A DNA stretch of 64,000 bases, taken from NCBI GenBank assembly GCA_949502025.1, contig CATBCG010000048.1:26068-90067 (forward strand), written 5' to 3'. The DNA is from MGBC131033 sp910585655. GTDB lineage: Bacteria > Bacillota > Clostridia > Lachnospirales > Lachnospiraceae. The notes under the pieces are model-generated. The model was not told the DNA's origin, searched no databases, and worked only from the letters and a program-made list of their open reading frames with translations. The translations under genes were made by a program, and so were the position numbers. Shown here one piece after another: positions 17,248-25,867 of this stretch (its first letter is position 1; every line of letters begins with the position of its first letter).

Positions 17248-18879
17248 TTAGCGCATCAGCCTGATTTTTTTAAAAATCCGTATCAGGAATGTGCCGTTCG
17301 GTACGTTGTAAAGCTCGTCTTCCGTGATGCCTTTTAACAGAATCAGGCAGAGGAAGAACAAAAGCATACCGGACAGAATCGAAACCAGTACGGAAAGCGT
17401 ATTGCTGCCGGAGAGCTTTAGCAGTCCCTGGTAGACAAGCATGATGATCACTCCCATAATCAGGGAAGAGAGCGCCGGAACGACGACGGATTTGAGCCAG
17501 TCGAGGCGAAGGGTGAGATCTCGTTTTAAAACAATCCAGTTTAAAAAAATCACCACAATCGGCAGCACCAGGTTTCCGATTACCAGAGCGTATGGACCAA
17601 GATTGGTAAACTGTAACAGCAGATAAAGGACAACGACGTCAATCAGGATAGCGATACCGCTGTGCAGAACCGGAAGCATCATTTTGTGGATGCTTTGGAT
17701 AATTGTATTAAATAAAATAGAGATAGTATATAACACTACTGCGCAGGAACCGGAGAGCATGATTCCGGCAGCCAGGTCAGAGCTGTCATGGAACAAAAGC
17801 TGGAGGATTGGACCTCCGAGCAGCCCTAAACCGACCATAGACGGAAAGGCAATGATCAGGTTAAATTTCAGGGCGGCAGAAATTTTTTGGCGTACCTCGG
17901 TAGCGGCGCCTACTGCATGGGCGGAAACGATAGCCGGCACCATTGCGGTAGTGACGGCAGAGGTGACGCCGATTACGATGTTGCACAGTACCAGGTATTT
18001 GCTGCTGTAGACACCATAGAGACTGGTATAGGCTTCTTTGGTAAAGCCTTTGCCGGAAAGGATATGGCTGAACATACTGGCGGCAATCAAGCCGTTGCTG
18101 CGGATAAGGATTTGACTTAACGTGACAGGAACAACAGTATACAATAAAATCAGGAACAAATCCCGGTAAGATTCCGGACGGGTGGTACGGTCGCGACGGA
18201 GCTGGCGTCTGACGACAGGGAGGTTGACGACAAAGATAAACAAAATGAAAAGCAGCCCGAAAAATGCCCCTATCCCCGTACCAAGGACGCCTCCGGCAGC
18301 GCCGTAGGCAGCAATTTCTTCAGAAGCGCTATGGGATCGTACCAGGTAATAGGCAGCGGCTACACTGACGATTCCGTTGACAAGCTGTTCGATAAGCTGG
18401 GAAACCGCCGTCGGCACCATAGTATTTTTCCCTTGAAAAAAGCCCCGCAGAACGCCGAGGATTGCACAGATAAAAATAGTAGGCGCCAGTACCCGGAGCG
18501 GAATCTGTACACTGGAATTGGCAAAGAGAAGCTTGGAAATCGTCCCTGCCCCAAAATAAACTGCCAGTGAAAGTACGCCGCCTAAAAAGCCTGCCATCAT
18601 AAGAGCGCAGCTAAAAGCCTTAAAGGAATTTTTATATTCTCTGCGGGCGCTTCTATCGGCTACCAGCTTGGATACAGCCATCGGCATCCCGTAAGAAGAA
18701 AGAATAAACGCCATGTTGTAGACTTCAAACGCATAATCATAATAACCGATTCCCTCATCTCCTAAAATGTTGGTCATAGGAATCCGATAAACCAAACCAA
18801 TGATACGAACGAGTATGGAGGTAAACGCAAGGATCGTTCCCTGCACCAAGAAGTTGCTCTGTCGTCTGGAAGAACTCAT
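17248..18879 (-). CDS. SpoVB-like oligosaccharide flippase (MOP superfamily)
   Basis: This roughly 543-residue membrane protein has about fourteen helices. The start, FLVQGTILAFTSILVRIIGL followed by YRIPMTNILGDEGIGYYDYA, is typical of SpoVB/MurJ-like polysaccharide exporters. SSYGMPMAVSKLVADRSARR and LRGFFQGKNTMVPTAVSQLI are family hallmarks. SpoVB is needed for spore cortex peptidoglycan synthesis, and relatives flip lipid-linked precursors. ATG 18879 is preferred over the in-frame TTG at 18885 because GGAG lies seven bases upstream of it. It is transcribed alone, divergent from the hybrid kinase, with its own promoter. Whether its role is sporulation or general wall synthesis is not decided by sequence. 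Confidence 0.88.
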   Translation of the reverse strand: MSSSRRQSNFLVQGTILAFTSILVRIIGLVYRIPMTNILGDEGIGYYDYAFEVYNMAFILSSYGMPMAVSKLVADRSARREYKNSFKAFSCALMMAGFLGGVLSLAVYFGAGTISKLLFANSSVQIPLRVLAPTIFICAILGVLRGFFQGKNTMVPTAVSQLIEQLVNGIVSVAAAYYLVRSHSASEEIAAYGAAGGVLGTGIGAFFGLLFILFIFVVNLPVVRRQLRRDRTTRPESYRDLFLILLYTVVPVTLSQILIRSNGLIAASMFSHILSGKGFTKEAYTSLYGVYSSKYLVLCNIVIGVTSAVTTAMVPAIVSAHAVGAATEVRQKISAALKFNLIIAFPSMVGLGLLGGPILQLLFHDSSDLAAGIMLSGSCAVVLYTISILFNTIIQSIHKMMLPVLHSGIAILIDVVVLYLLLQFTNLGPYALVIGNLVLPIVVIFLNWIVLKRDLTLRLDWLKSVVVPALSSLIMGVIIMLVYQGLLKLSGSNTLSVLVSILSGMLLFFLCLILLKGITEDELYNVPNGTFLIRIFKKIRLMR

Positions 18880-18934
18880 ATACAATCTCCAATCTTGTCA
18901 ACGAAAAAAGACATTATTTTTTCACATCTTCTAT

Positions 18935-18963
18935 ATAATACTCTGTTTTGACAACATAATCAA
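18935..18963 (-). promoter_or_regulatory. Predicted sigma-A promoter for the SpoVB-like gene
   Basis: On the minus strand, TTGATT and TATTAT are separated by 17 bases, about 56 bases upstream of the ATG. Confidence 0.55.
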
Positions 18964-18986
18964 TATTGATTCTAAAATTCTTTCCG

Positions 18987-19015
18987 TTGCAAATCATATA
19001 AAACTATGCTATGCT
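18987..19015 (+). promoter_or_regulatory. Predicted promoter for the hybrid histidine kinase
   Basis: TTGCAA and TATGCT with a 17-base spacer, about 75 bases upstream of the kinase start at 19090. Confidence 0.45.
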
Positions 19016-19089
19016 TATTTATATGGGCTTTGATAACGGTATAGTTATAAAAAAATGGAAAAGAACGGCAAAAGCAGGGAGGGATAGGT

Positions 19090-22000
19090 ATGTACCATTG
19101 TAGCATTCGTTTTTATTTGCTGGGAGAGCCGTGTGAGATATTTGAGACAATAAAAGGGATGCCATCATTGGAACATTTCAGACACGAATTTTTGGAGAGC
19201 GACAGGCCAGAGGAAGCATTGGCAGCAGAGGCTGATGTGATTCTGGCTCATTTACAGAATAGGGATGTCAGAGAAACGATGCAGGCGCTGATAGATGCCA
19301 GGGATAAAAGGCAGACAAGACAAAGCGTCAGACTTATTTTACTAATGGAAAAAAATCAGATCGGGCTTTTACAGGAGTTTTTGGCAGAGGTAGCCGATAT
19401 CTGGATCTTACCTATGACAGAGGAGGAGGTACGGTTTCGCTTTTTCAGATGGCAGCAGGCAAATCAGGCGGAAAAGGAGGCTTGGCAGACAAGCCAGTAC
19501 CTGGAGGCGACCATAGACAATATCCCAAACCTGATCTGGTATAAAGATAAAAACGGAATTCATAAAAAGGTAAACAACAGCTTTTGCCAGACCGTCAATA
19601 AGACCAAACAGCAGGTAGAGGGGCGTGGGCATGCCTATATCTGGGATGTAGAGGAGGACGATCCGGCTTGTATCGAATCCGAGCGGGAGGTAATGGAGAA
19701 GCAGCAGACCTTTGTATCGGAGGAAATCATCAAGGCAGGAGAGGGGCTGCGGACGCTGACCACTTATAAATCTCCGCTTTACAATCTGGACGGAAGCGTG
19801 ATGGGGACGGTCGGTGTCGCGATTGACGTTACCCAGGAACGAGCCTATGAACAGGAGATTGTCAACAAAAATCAGACCTTGGAGACGATTTTTACTACGA
19901 TTGACTGCGGTGTGATGCGACATAGCTTAGACGGTTCCCGTGTTCTTAGTATCAATCGGGCAGCGTTAAAGATTTTAGGCTATGAATCGAAAGAGGAGCT
20001 GATGGAGGACGGCTTTTCCCTGATCGCTGCTTCTGTGCTGGAGGAGGATAAGCCGAAGCTGAGACGCTGTATCCAGACGTTAGAGGAAGAGGGCGACAGC
20101 GTTAGCATAGAATACCGCGTTCGGCACAGGAACGGGGATATCCTGCATGTGATGGGAAACATCAAGCTCTTGCGGGAAAACGGCGAGCTGATTTATCAGC
20201 GCTTTTTGTTAGACTGTACCGAACAGAAGCGTCAGGAAAAGAGAAACGAAAGGCGTCAGATGGAGCTGATTCAGGCTTTGACGCTGGATTATAACCTGAT
20301 TTGCTGCTTTGATCCGGAGACCGGGATGGGCAGTCAGCTCCGGGAGGGGGATGACAATGGCATCGGCTTTCTTCCGCTGTTTGAGGGAGAAATCTCTTTA
20401 GAAGAAAGCATGAGGCGTTACATAGGCAGCTATGTTTATGAGGAGGATAAAGAGCTGATGCGGGAGGCTTCCTCCTTGGAAGTACTGCGTAAAGAACTGG
20501 GAGAAAAGCAGCAGTTTTATGTGACTTACCGAATGGTTCAAAACGGCGAGCTGATCTATTTCCAGATGAAAGTAGTACGAGCCGGCGTATGGGGCAAAAG
20601 CTACAGTATTGTGTTAGGGCTGCGTAGTGTAGATGAGGAAACCCGCAAGGAAATGGAACAAAGAAGCCTTTTGGAAAATGCGTTGCAGCAGGCAAATCGA
20701 GCCAACAGGGCAAAGAGTACCTTCTTGTCCAATATGTCACATGATATCCGAACCCCGATGAACGCGATTGTCGGCTTTACAAACCTGGCGATTTCCCATA
20801 TCAATAACCGGGAGCAGGTAGAGGAATATTTAAAAAAGATCATGACGTCCGGGAACCATTTGCTTAGCTTAATCAACGATGTGTTGGATATGAGCCATAT
20901 TGAGAGCGGTAAGATCCATTTAGAGGAGAAACCATGCAGCTTGCCGGACATTTTACATGGGCTGCACAATATTTTGCAGGCGGATATTCATGCCAAGCAG
21001 TTGGAGCTGCAGATCGATACGGTAGATATTTTGGACGAGGACATTTATTGCGATAAGCTGCGTCTAAATCAGGTATTGCTAAACTTATTGAGCAATGCGG
21101 TAAAATATACGGGGGCAGGCGGGATTGTCAGCATCCGTATTACGGAAAAGGGCGGCGCGCCGGAAGGATATGCAAACTATGAGTTTTTGATTAAAGATAC
21201 CGGTATCGGAATGAGCGAAGAATTTGTAGCGCATATTTTTGAGCCGTTTGAACGGGAGCAGAATGCTACGTTAAGCGGAATTGAGGGAACCGGACTGGGG
21301 ATGGCGATTACAAAAAATATCGTTGATATGATGAACGGTTTTATCGAGGTACACAGTCAGTTAAACGTCGGTACGGAGATTACGGTTACGTTTCCGTTCC
21401 GTCTGTGCGCGGAAGCAAGAGAGCATCAGGAAATTGTTGAATTAAAGGGATGCCGGGCGCTGGTGGTGGACGATGATTACAATACATGTGACAGTGTATC
21501 CTATATGTTGGGACAGCTTGGACTGCGGGCGGAGTGGACGCTTTCCGGTAAGGAAGCAGTGCTGCGTACGCATCAGGCGATTACCAGAGAGGACGATTAT
21601 GGAGTATATATCATTGACTGGCTGCTGCCGGACGTCAATGGGGTAGAGGTGGCAAGAAGAATCCGTAAGGAGACAGGCGAAGCAGTGCCGATTGTCATAT
21701 TGACTGCCTATGACTGGTCGGATATCGAGGAGGAAGCGAGAGAAGCAGGAGTAACTGCTTTTTGTAGCAAACCGTTGTTCTTATCCGAGCTGCGAAGCTG
21801 CTTACAGTCGATTATCAGACCGGAAGAGACGGAGGAAGCAGTTACCAAGGAACCAAAAGTGCTTCATTCCGGACGTATCCTTTTAGCGGAGGATTTGGAA
21901 CTAAACCAGGAGATTGCCGTAGCGATTTTAGGCGACGCCGGATTTACGACCGAGGTTGCAGCCAACGGGCAGATTGCCGTAGAGATGTTGGAAAAATCGG

Positions 22001-22248
22001 AGCCTGGATATTATCAGCTTGTCCTGATGGATGTACAGATGCCGGTGTTAGACGGCTATGAAGCAACCAAGGTGATTCGTAAGCTGCCAAACCGTAAGCT
22101 GGCTTCGATTCCGATCATCGCTATGACGGCAAATGCCTTTGAAGAAGACAAACAAGAGGCGCTGCATTGCGGGATGAACGGGCATATTGCCAAGCCGATT
22201 GATATCGGCAAGCTGTTTGAGACATTGGAGCAAGTATTGGAAAAATAA
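19090..22248 (+). CDS. PAS-containing hybrid histidine kinase with two receiver domains
   Basis: A 1052-residue kinase without clear membrane helices, so probably cytoplasmic. Order: an N-terminal region resembling a degenerate receiver (1-130), a PAS domain (about 135-260, with NIPNLIWYKDKNGIHKKVNN), a second PAS (260-385), another PAS-like segment, HisKA with MSHDIRTPMN and phospho-acceptor His551, an HATPase domain with GTGLGMAITKNIVDMM, then receivers with Asp843 (YIIDWLLPDVNG) and Asp981 (VLMDVQMPVLDGYEA). It should autophosphorylate and relay phosphate to its own receivers and perhaps a separate Hpt protein. The start has GGGAGGG upstream. It resembles the hybrid kinase at 46134-48722, including a shared YDWS motif in the first receiver. 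The signal is unknown. Confidence 0.92.
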   Translation: MYHCSIRFYLLGEPCEIFETIKGMPSLEHFRHEFLESDRPEEALAAEADVILAHLQNRDVRETMQALIDARDKRQTRQSVRLILLMEKNQIGLLQEFLAEVADIWILPMTEEEVRFRFFRWQQANQAEKEAWQTSQYLEATIDNIPNLIWYKDKNGIHKKVNNSFCQTVNKTKQQVEGRGHAYIWDVEEDDPACIESEREVMEKQQTFVSEEIIKAGEGLRTLTTYKSPLYNLDGSVMGTVGVAIDVTQERAYEQEIVNKNQTLETIFTTIDCGVMRHSLDGSRVLSINRAALKILGYESKEELMEDGFSLIAASVLEEDKPKLRRCIQTLEEEGDSVSIEYRVRHRNGDILHVMGNIKLLRENGELIYQRFLLDCTEQKRQEKRNERRQMELIQALTLDYNLICCFDPETGMGSQLREGDDNGIGFLPLFEGEISLEESMRRYIGSYVYEEDKELMREASSLEVLRKELGEKQQFYVTYRMVQNGELIYFQMKVVRAGVWGKSYSIVLGLRSVDEETRKEMEQRSLLENALQQANRANRAKSTFLSNMSHDIRTPMNAIVGFTNLAISHINNREQVEEYLKKIMTSGNHLLSLINDVLDMSHIESGKIHLEEKPCSLPDILHGLHNILQADIHAKQLELQIDTVDILDEDIYCDKLRLNQVLLNLLSNAVKYTGAGGIVSIRITEKGGAPEGYANYEFLIKDTGIGMSEEFVAHIFEPFEREQNATLSGIEGTGLGMAITKNIVDMMNGFIEVHSQLNVGTEITVTFPFRLCAEAREHQEIVELKGCRALVVDDDYNTCDSVSYMLGQLGLRAEWTLSGKEAVLRTHQAITREDDYGVYIIDWLLPDVNGVEVARRIRKETGEAVPIVILTAYDWSDIEEEAREAGVTAFCSKPLFLSELRSCLQSIIRPEETEEAVTKEPKVLHSGRILLAEDLELNQEIAVAILGDAGFTTEVAANGQIAVEMLEKSEPGYYQLVLMDVQMPVLDGYEATKVIRKLPNRKLASIPIIAMTANAFEEDKQEALHCGMNGHIAKPIDIGKLFETLEQVLEK

Positions 22249-22257
22249 AGACAAGAA

Positions 22258-22302
22258 AAGGGACTTCCTGCCAGATAGGATTATCTGCAGGAAGTCCCTT
22301 TA
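22258..22302. terminator. Bidirectional terminator between convergent genes
   Basis: AAGGGACTTCCTGC at 22258-22271 pairs perfectly with GCAGGAAGTCCCTT at 22287-22300, and lies between the stops of the hybrid kinase and pepC. Confidence 0.85.
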
Positions 22303-22335
22303 TCATAGGAAAGTTCTCTGGATAGAATGTTTAAT

Positions 22336-23670
22336 TTATGCCAGAGAGCCCATCGGATCCCATGGCTCTAGCGGGATTGGTTCGGATTCATAGGCAGCCA
22401 GAATATCAGGCGTCAGGTATTTTTTGTTGACGACAACCTGATACATATAAGCGTCAAACCAGGCGTCCGTCATAAGATACATTCCTTTCTTTCCGGCATC
22501 CTCGCCCCAACTGTTTTCCACGCACCAGCGAACCGGCTGACCGTCCGCATCCAGATCAACCCCCTGGAATACCATGGCGTGCGTCATCAGACTGTTGCCA
22601 TAGTCAAGCTGTTCTGCCTTGGTCATCGGGAAGGTGGTGTCAAAGAGGGCAGCCAGATCGTAGACATCCAGATCCATACTGCCGCTGATACGGTTGCTGG
22701 ACTGTCCGACATCACAGCCAAACCAGACTGGCTCTCCATCCTTCATCTGGGCGATAGCCGCTTTTTTCAATTCCTCTATCGGCAGGTTGACATAGCGAAC
22801 CGGAGTTCCGTCTATGACGTTTCCAAGGAATTTTACCGTGTAGCTGCGCATATACGGTTTGTCTGCGGTTGGCGCGTTGATAATACTGATGTATTCGCTT
22901 AAATCCAAGCCGATGTATTTGGTAAGAAATTCCTGCGGCGTGATATGTTCTTCATGGATAAAGTTATCGTCCTTATCCCGTACTGCAAAATCAAACGTAT
23001 CCGGCGGAGTTCCCAGACAGATACAAAGCATCCGGTAGATAACAGACATCATAGAAGTCTTTTCCGCCCGTAGTTCCTCTATGCTTTTTCCGGCGGCAGC
23101 TCCTTTGCGCAGAGTGCAGGCAAATTCACGCAGTTTGGTGGTAATGACCGAGGTCATGTCACGGGTGCTAGAAGAGCAGGCGCTTTCCGGCATAGCGCTG
23201 ATAGGAACCACGCCATATTTTTGGATTAAGGAACTGATCATGTCCCACTGTCCGCCGTCTTGAATCGGCGCTGCTAAAAGATGGGAAATCAGTCGTCCTT
23301 CCGTCGGCTCGTCTAGTGTTTCTAAAATACTTTCTAAAAAGTAATTGGATTTTTCCAGCTTATCATAAAAGCAAGTATAGTTCTGGCTTAACTCAAAATC
23401 CTTTAGATTCAGCTTTTGGATCACCTGATAACGCAGGCAGTTGAGCGCAGCGAACATCCAGCAGCGTCCGCTGGATTTTTGATTGGTGATACCTTTGTGT
23501 TTGGTACGGATGGAATATTCATGGATGGTGCTTTGTTTGGCGTCCCAACGGGTAGCCGCCTCCTTCATGCCATTTGTAGTAACAGCGTTCATCGCGATCT
23601 GGTTCGCACGGGAGGAAAGAAAGTCGCATTTTAAGGAGGCAAGCTCCTCTTTGGTGATAGAAATTCCCAT
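22336..23670 (-). CDS. pepC: Aminopeptidase C (bleomycin hydrolase family)
   Basis: A 444-residue cysteine peptidase of family C1B. The catalytic Cys is in QKSSGRCWMFAALNCLRY, the His in SLMTHAMVFQGVD, and the Asn in WCVENSWGEDAGKKG. These hexameric cytosolic enzymes remove N-terminal residues from peptides. The end, YESEPIPLEPWDPMGSLA, is close to the family's usual C-terminus, which occupies the active site. The frame is open from 23721, but ATG 23670 is chosen: GAAAGGAG precedes it and the family starts near GISITKEELASL. It lies 37 bases after the SUKH-domain gene and is probably co-transcribed with it. Confidence 0.95.
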   Translation of the reverse strand: MGISITKEELASLKCDFLSSRANQIAMNAVTTNGMKEAATRWDAKQSTIHEYSIRTKHKGITNQKSSGRCWMFAALNCLRYQVIQKLNLKDFELSQNYTCFYDKLEKSNYFLESILETLDEPTEGRLISHLLAAPIQDGGQWDMISSLIQKYGVVPISAMPESACSSSTRDMTSVITTKLREFACTLRKGAAAGKSIEELRAEKTSMMSVIYRMLCICLGTPPDTFDFAVRDKDDNFIHEEHITPQEFLTKYIGLDLSEYISIINAPTADKPYMRSYTVKFLGNVIDGTPVRYVNLPIEELKKAAIAQMKDGEPVWFGCDVGQSSNRISGSMDLDVYDLAALFDTTFPMTKAEQLDYGNSLMTHAMVFQGVDLDADGQPVRWCVENSWGEDAGKKGMYLMTDAWFDAYMYQVVVNKKYLTPDILAAYESEPIPLEPWDPMGSLA

Positions 23671-23707
23671 TTGTAAGATACTCCTTTCGATGTTTGGTGG
23701 ATGGTTT

Positions 23708-24454
23708 TTACTCAAGTTCATTGCCGTTGATGACGACTAATTGCGGATAGTTTCTTTTATGAAGATAGAGATATAGCTCGTTGCTCTCCGGATTTAAGCA
23801 GGTGCCGATGCTTTCGTCAGAGGCTAACTGTTCAAAGTCAATTCCTGCAGTATCCAAGATCTGCCGGATTTCCTTCGGATCGGAATAATGCTCTGAGGCA
23901 TCTTCATATTCATAAGTAGCTTCAAAATACATATGCAGCAGAAACTCTCTGGTGTTTTCCGCGCATTTTTCAAAGGTGATAAAATCATCCTCCGTACTCA
24001 TATAGACAGGCGCGTCAGGCTTTCCGGCGAGCAGATCCGAAAGCAGGAAGCCGGCGTTCCACACACCCTGATTCTCAAACCAGATTAGGGCATAGTTTTT
24101 CGTGATCGTATTCCATTGCTCTTGAGGGAGTCTCCATAAGTCAAAGTACCCGTTGTCGGCATATTCCTGTTCGGTACCGTTTTCGACTGCCTCCTGGAAT
24201 TCGGATTCCCATTCCTCTAGTTCTTCTTCGATACATTGGTAAGTGGTACAGAGATCTTCCGGAACATTGATATGGTGCAGCAGATCGTTGATTGGATCGT
24301 CTCCATAAGTAAGCAGAAAGTTCCGATAAACGGCAGGGAGAGTGGCGCCGATCTGTTTTTCTGCCTGTTCTAAGTATTCCTCCTGAAAAGGATGGTGTTC
24401 CGAAGAAAAGAAATCCATGATTTCCGGGAGACTAAGATGATATTGGAATGCCAA
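23708..24454 (-). CDS. SUKH (SMI1/KNR4) domain protein
   Basis: A 248-residue acidic protein. The N-terminal 150 residues match the SUKH pattern: YLEQAEKQIGATLPAVYRNF then LLTYGDDPINDLLHHINVPE and a WRLPQEQWNTITKNYALIWF segment. Many SUKH proteins are immunity proteins against contact-dependent toxins, while others have housekeeping roles. No toxin gene is adjacent; the partner is pepC, 37 bases downstream on the same strand. This makes an immunity role unproven. An AGGAGG site precedes the ATG. It could be an orphan immunity gene or a regulatory/scaffold protein. Confidence 0.78.
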   Translation of the reverse strand: MAFQYHLSLPEIMDFFSSEHHPFQEEYLEQAEKQIGATLPAVYRNFLLTYGDDPINDLLHHINVPEDLCTTYQCIEEELEEWESEFQEAVENGTEQEYADNGYFDLWRLPQEQWNTITKNYALIWFENQGVWNAGFLLSDLLAGKPDAPVYMSTEDDFITFEKCAENTREFLLHMYFEATYEYEDASEHYSDPKEIRQILDTAGIDFEQLASDESIGTCLNPESNELYLYLHKRNYPQLVVINGNELE

Positions 24455-24574
24455 TGCAGCACACCTCCTAAAATAAATTTTTGTAAAATGGCGTTCGGAT
24501 ACTTTTATTATAACGTTTCTATAAGATTTTGCAAGTTTGTTTTTCCTCTAACAGAACGTCTTTTCTGATTTTAC

Positions 24575-24603
24575 TTGAGGCATTGAAAAAAGTATGCTAT
24601 ACT
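24575..24603 (+). promoter_or_regulatory. Promoter of the MoxR/DUF5682/VWA/SWIM/DUF4132 operon
   Basis: TTGAGG at 24575-24580 and TATACT at 24598-24603 with a 17-base spacer. Confidence 0.65.
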
Positions 24604-24757
24604 AGGCGCAGAGGCAAAGCGGGAAGAGAGGGGAAGTCGATCCGGTTTTGCCGGAGAACCGTCTGTCAGAGTCAGCCAGGGAAGTAACTTTTTGTTTTCC
24701 CGGCGGCAGTACAGACGAAATGGGGAAAAGAAAAGAGAAAGGAAGGGATACATAATC
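24604..24757 (+). promoter_or_regulatory. Structured 5' leader, class unknown
   Basis: About 150 bases separate the promoter from the first start codon. It can fold: TCCGG/CCGGA around TTTTG near 24651-24665, then an outer stem CGTCTGT (24660-24666) with ACAGACG (24711-24717), enclosing GCC-A-GGGAA (24675-24683) paired to TTCCCGGC (24697-24704). It does not match a riboswitch that I recognise. It could be a cis-regulatory RNA or a protein-binding leader. Confidence 0.45.
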
Positions 24758-25867
24758 ATGCAGGAAAGCATTAAACCACCAGTAGAGGTGCGCTATCAGG
24801 AAGAGCTTTTGGCGCTGCGTGCCACCGATACAGGCCGTGTGCCGGAAAACTGGAAAATGTCTCCTAAGGCAGTGAGGACGTTTATCCTGGGTAGTAAAAC
24901 ACCGATTGTTTATGAGGGCAAGGAGTATCACATTGGAAAAAAATATTTCGGCAACGACGCCTTGATTGAACGCTGTATTGTGACGCTGGCAGGAAACCGC
25001 GGGCTGATGTTGGTCGGAGAGCCTGGGACTGCCAAGACCATGCTCTCGGAGCTTTTGACTGCGGCAATCAGCGGAGTCAGCACCAACACGATCCAGGGGA
25101 CGGCAGGTACGACGGAGGATATGATCAAGTATTCCTGGAATTATGCGTTGTTATTGGCAAAGGGACCGAGTCGGGAGGCGTTGGTTCCGTCTCCGCTGTA
25201 CGTCGGGATGGAAAAGGGGATTTTAACAAGATTTGAGGAAATTACCAGAACTCCGGCGGAGATCCAGGACAGTTTGATCAGTGTATTGAGTGATAAGGTG
25301 TTAAACGTGCCGGAATTAGGAGATGAGGGCTTTTTGTTTGCCCGTCCTGGCTTTAACGTGATCGGCACCGCCAATACAAGAGATAAAGGCGTCAACGAAA
25401 TGAGTAGCGCGTTAAAGAGACGTTTTAATTTTGAGACGGTTATGCCGGTTCGTGAGGTTTCGATGGAAAAACAGATCATTTTAAACGAAGTCGGCAAGCT
25501 GGCAAAAGAAAGCAATATCAATATGGAGATAGACGAGGACGTAGCGGAATTGCTCGCTTCGACTTATCACGAGCTTCGGGAGGGGATCTCCTCCTATGGA
25601 CATCGGATTGATAAGCCTGCTGCGGTGATGAGTACGGCAGAGGCGGTTTCTGTTTTTTATCAGACGATGCTGACCGGGTATTATTACGGAGACGGAGCAA
25701 TGGACGTAAACTGCCTGGTACAGACGTTGGTAGGCGCGATTTCCAAGGAAAATAAAGATGATCTGGAAAAGGTAAAAGGCTATTTTAGCACGGTCATCAA
25801 GGATAAAAGCAACAAAGAGGGTGGATTATGGAAACAATATTACGAAGCGAGGAAATGGCTGAAATAA
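24758..25867 (+). CDS. MoxR-type AAA+ ATPase (YehL-like)
   Basis: A 369-residue ATPase. Walker A is GEPGTAKT at residues 87-94, followed by the MoxR-type GTAGTTEDMIKYSWNYALLL segment, an acidic Walker B-like region ILTRFEEITRTPAEIQDSLI, and the sensor NVIGTANTRDKGVNEMSSAL with an RR finger in LKRRFNFE. MoxR ATPases usually act as chaperones with VWA-domain partners, remodelling or loading metal cofactors. ATG 24758 is chosen because GGAAGGGA precedes it; the earlier in-frame Met lies in the leader. It overlaps the DUF5682 gene by 40 bases. It corresponds to E. coli YehL by neighbourhood and domain type. Substrate unknown. Confidence 0.9.
   Translation: MQESIKPPVEVRYQEELLALRATDTGRVPENWKMSPKAVRTFILGSKTPIVYEGKEYHIGKKYFGNDALIERCIVTLAGNRGLMLVGEPGTAKTMLSELLTAAISGVSTNTIQGTAGTTEDMIKYSWNYALLLAKGPSREALVPSPLYVGMEKGILTRFEEITRTPAEIQDSLISVLSDKVLNVPELGDEGFLFARPGFNVIGTANTRDKGVNEMSSALKRRFNFETVMPVREVSMEKQIILNEVGKLAKESNINMEIDEDVAELLASTYHELREGISSYGHRIDKPAAVMSTAEAVSVFYQTMLTGYYYGDGAMDVNCLVQTLVGAISKENKDDLEKVKGYFSTVIKDKSNKEGGLWKQYYEARKWLK

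Noticed and set aside
24604..24757. Cobalamin or molybdenum-cofactor riboswitch
   Set aside because: The conserved box sequences of these classes are not present, despite some similar G/C stems.
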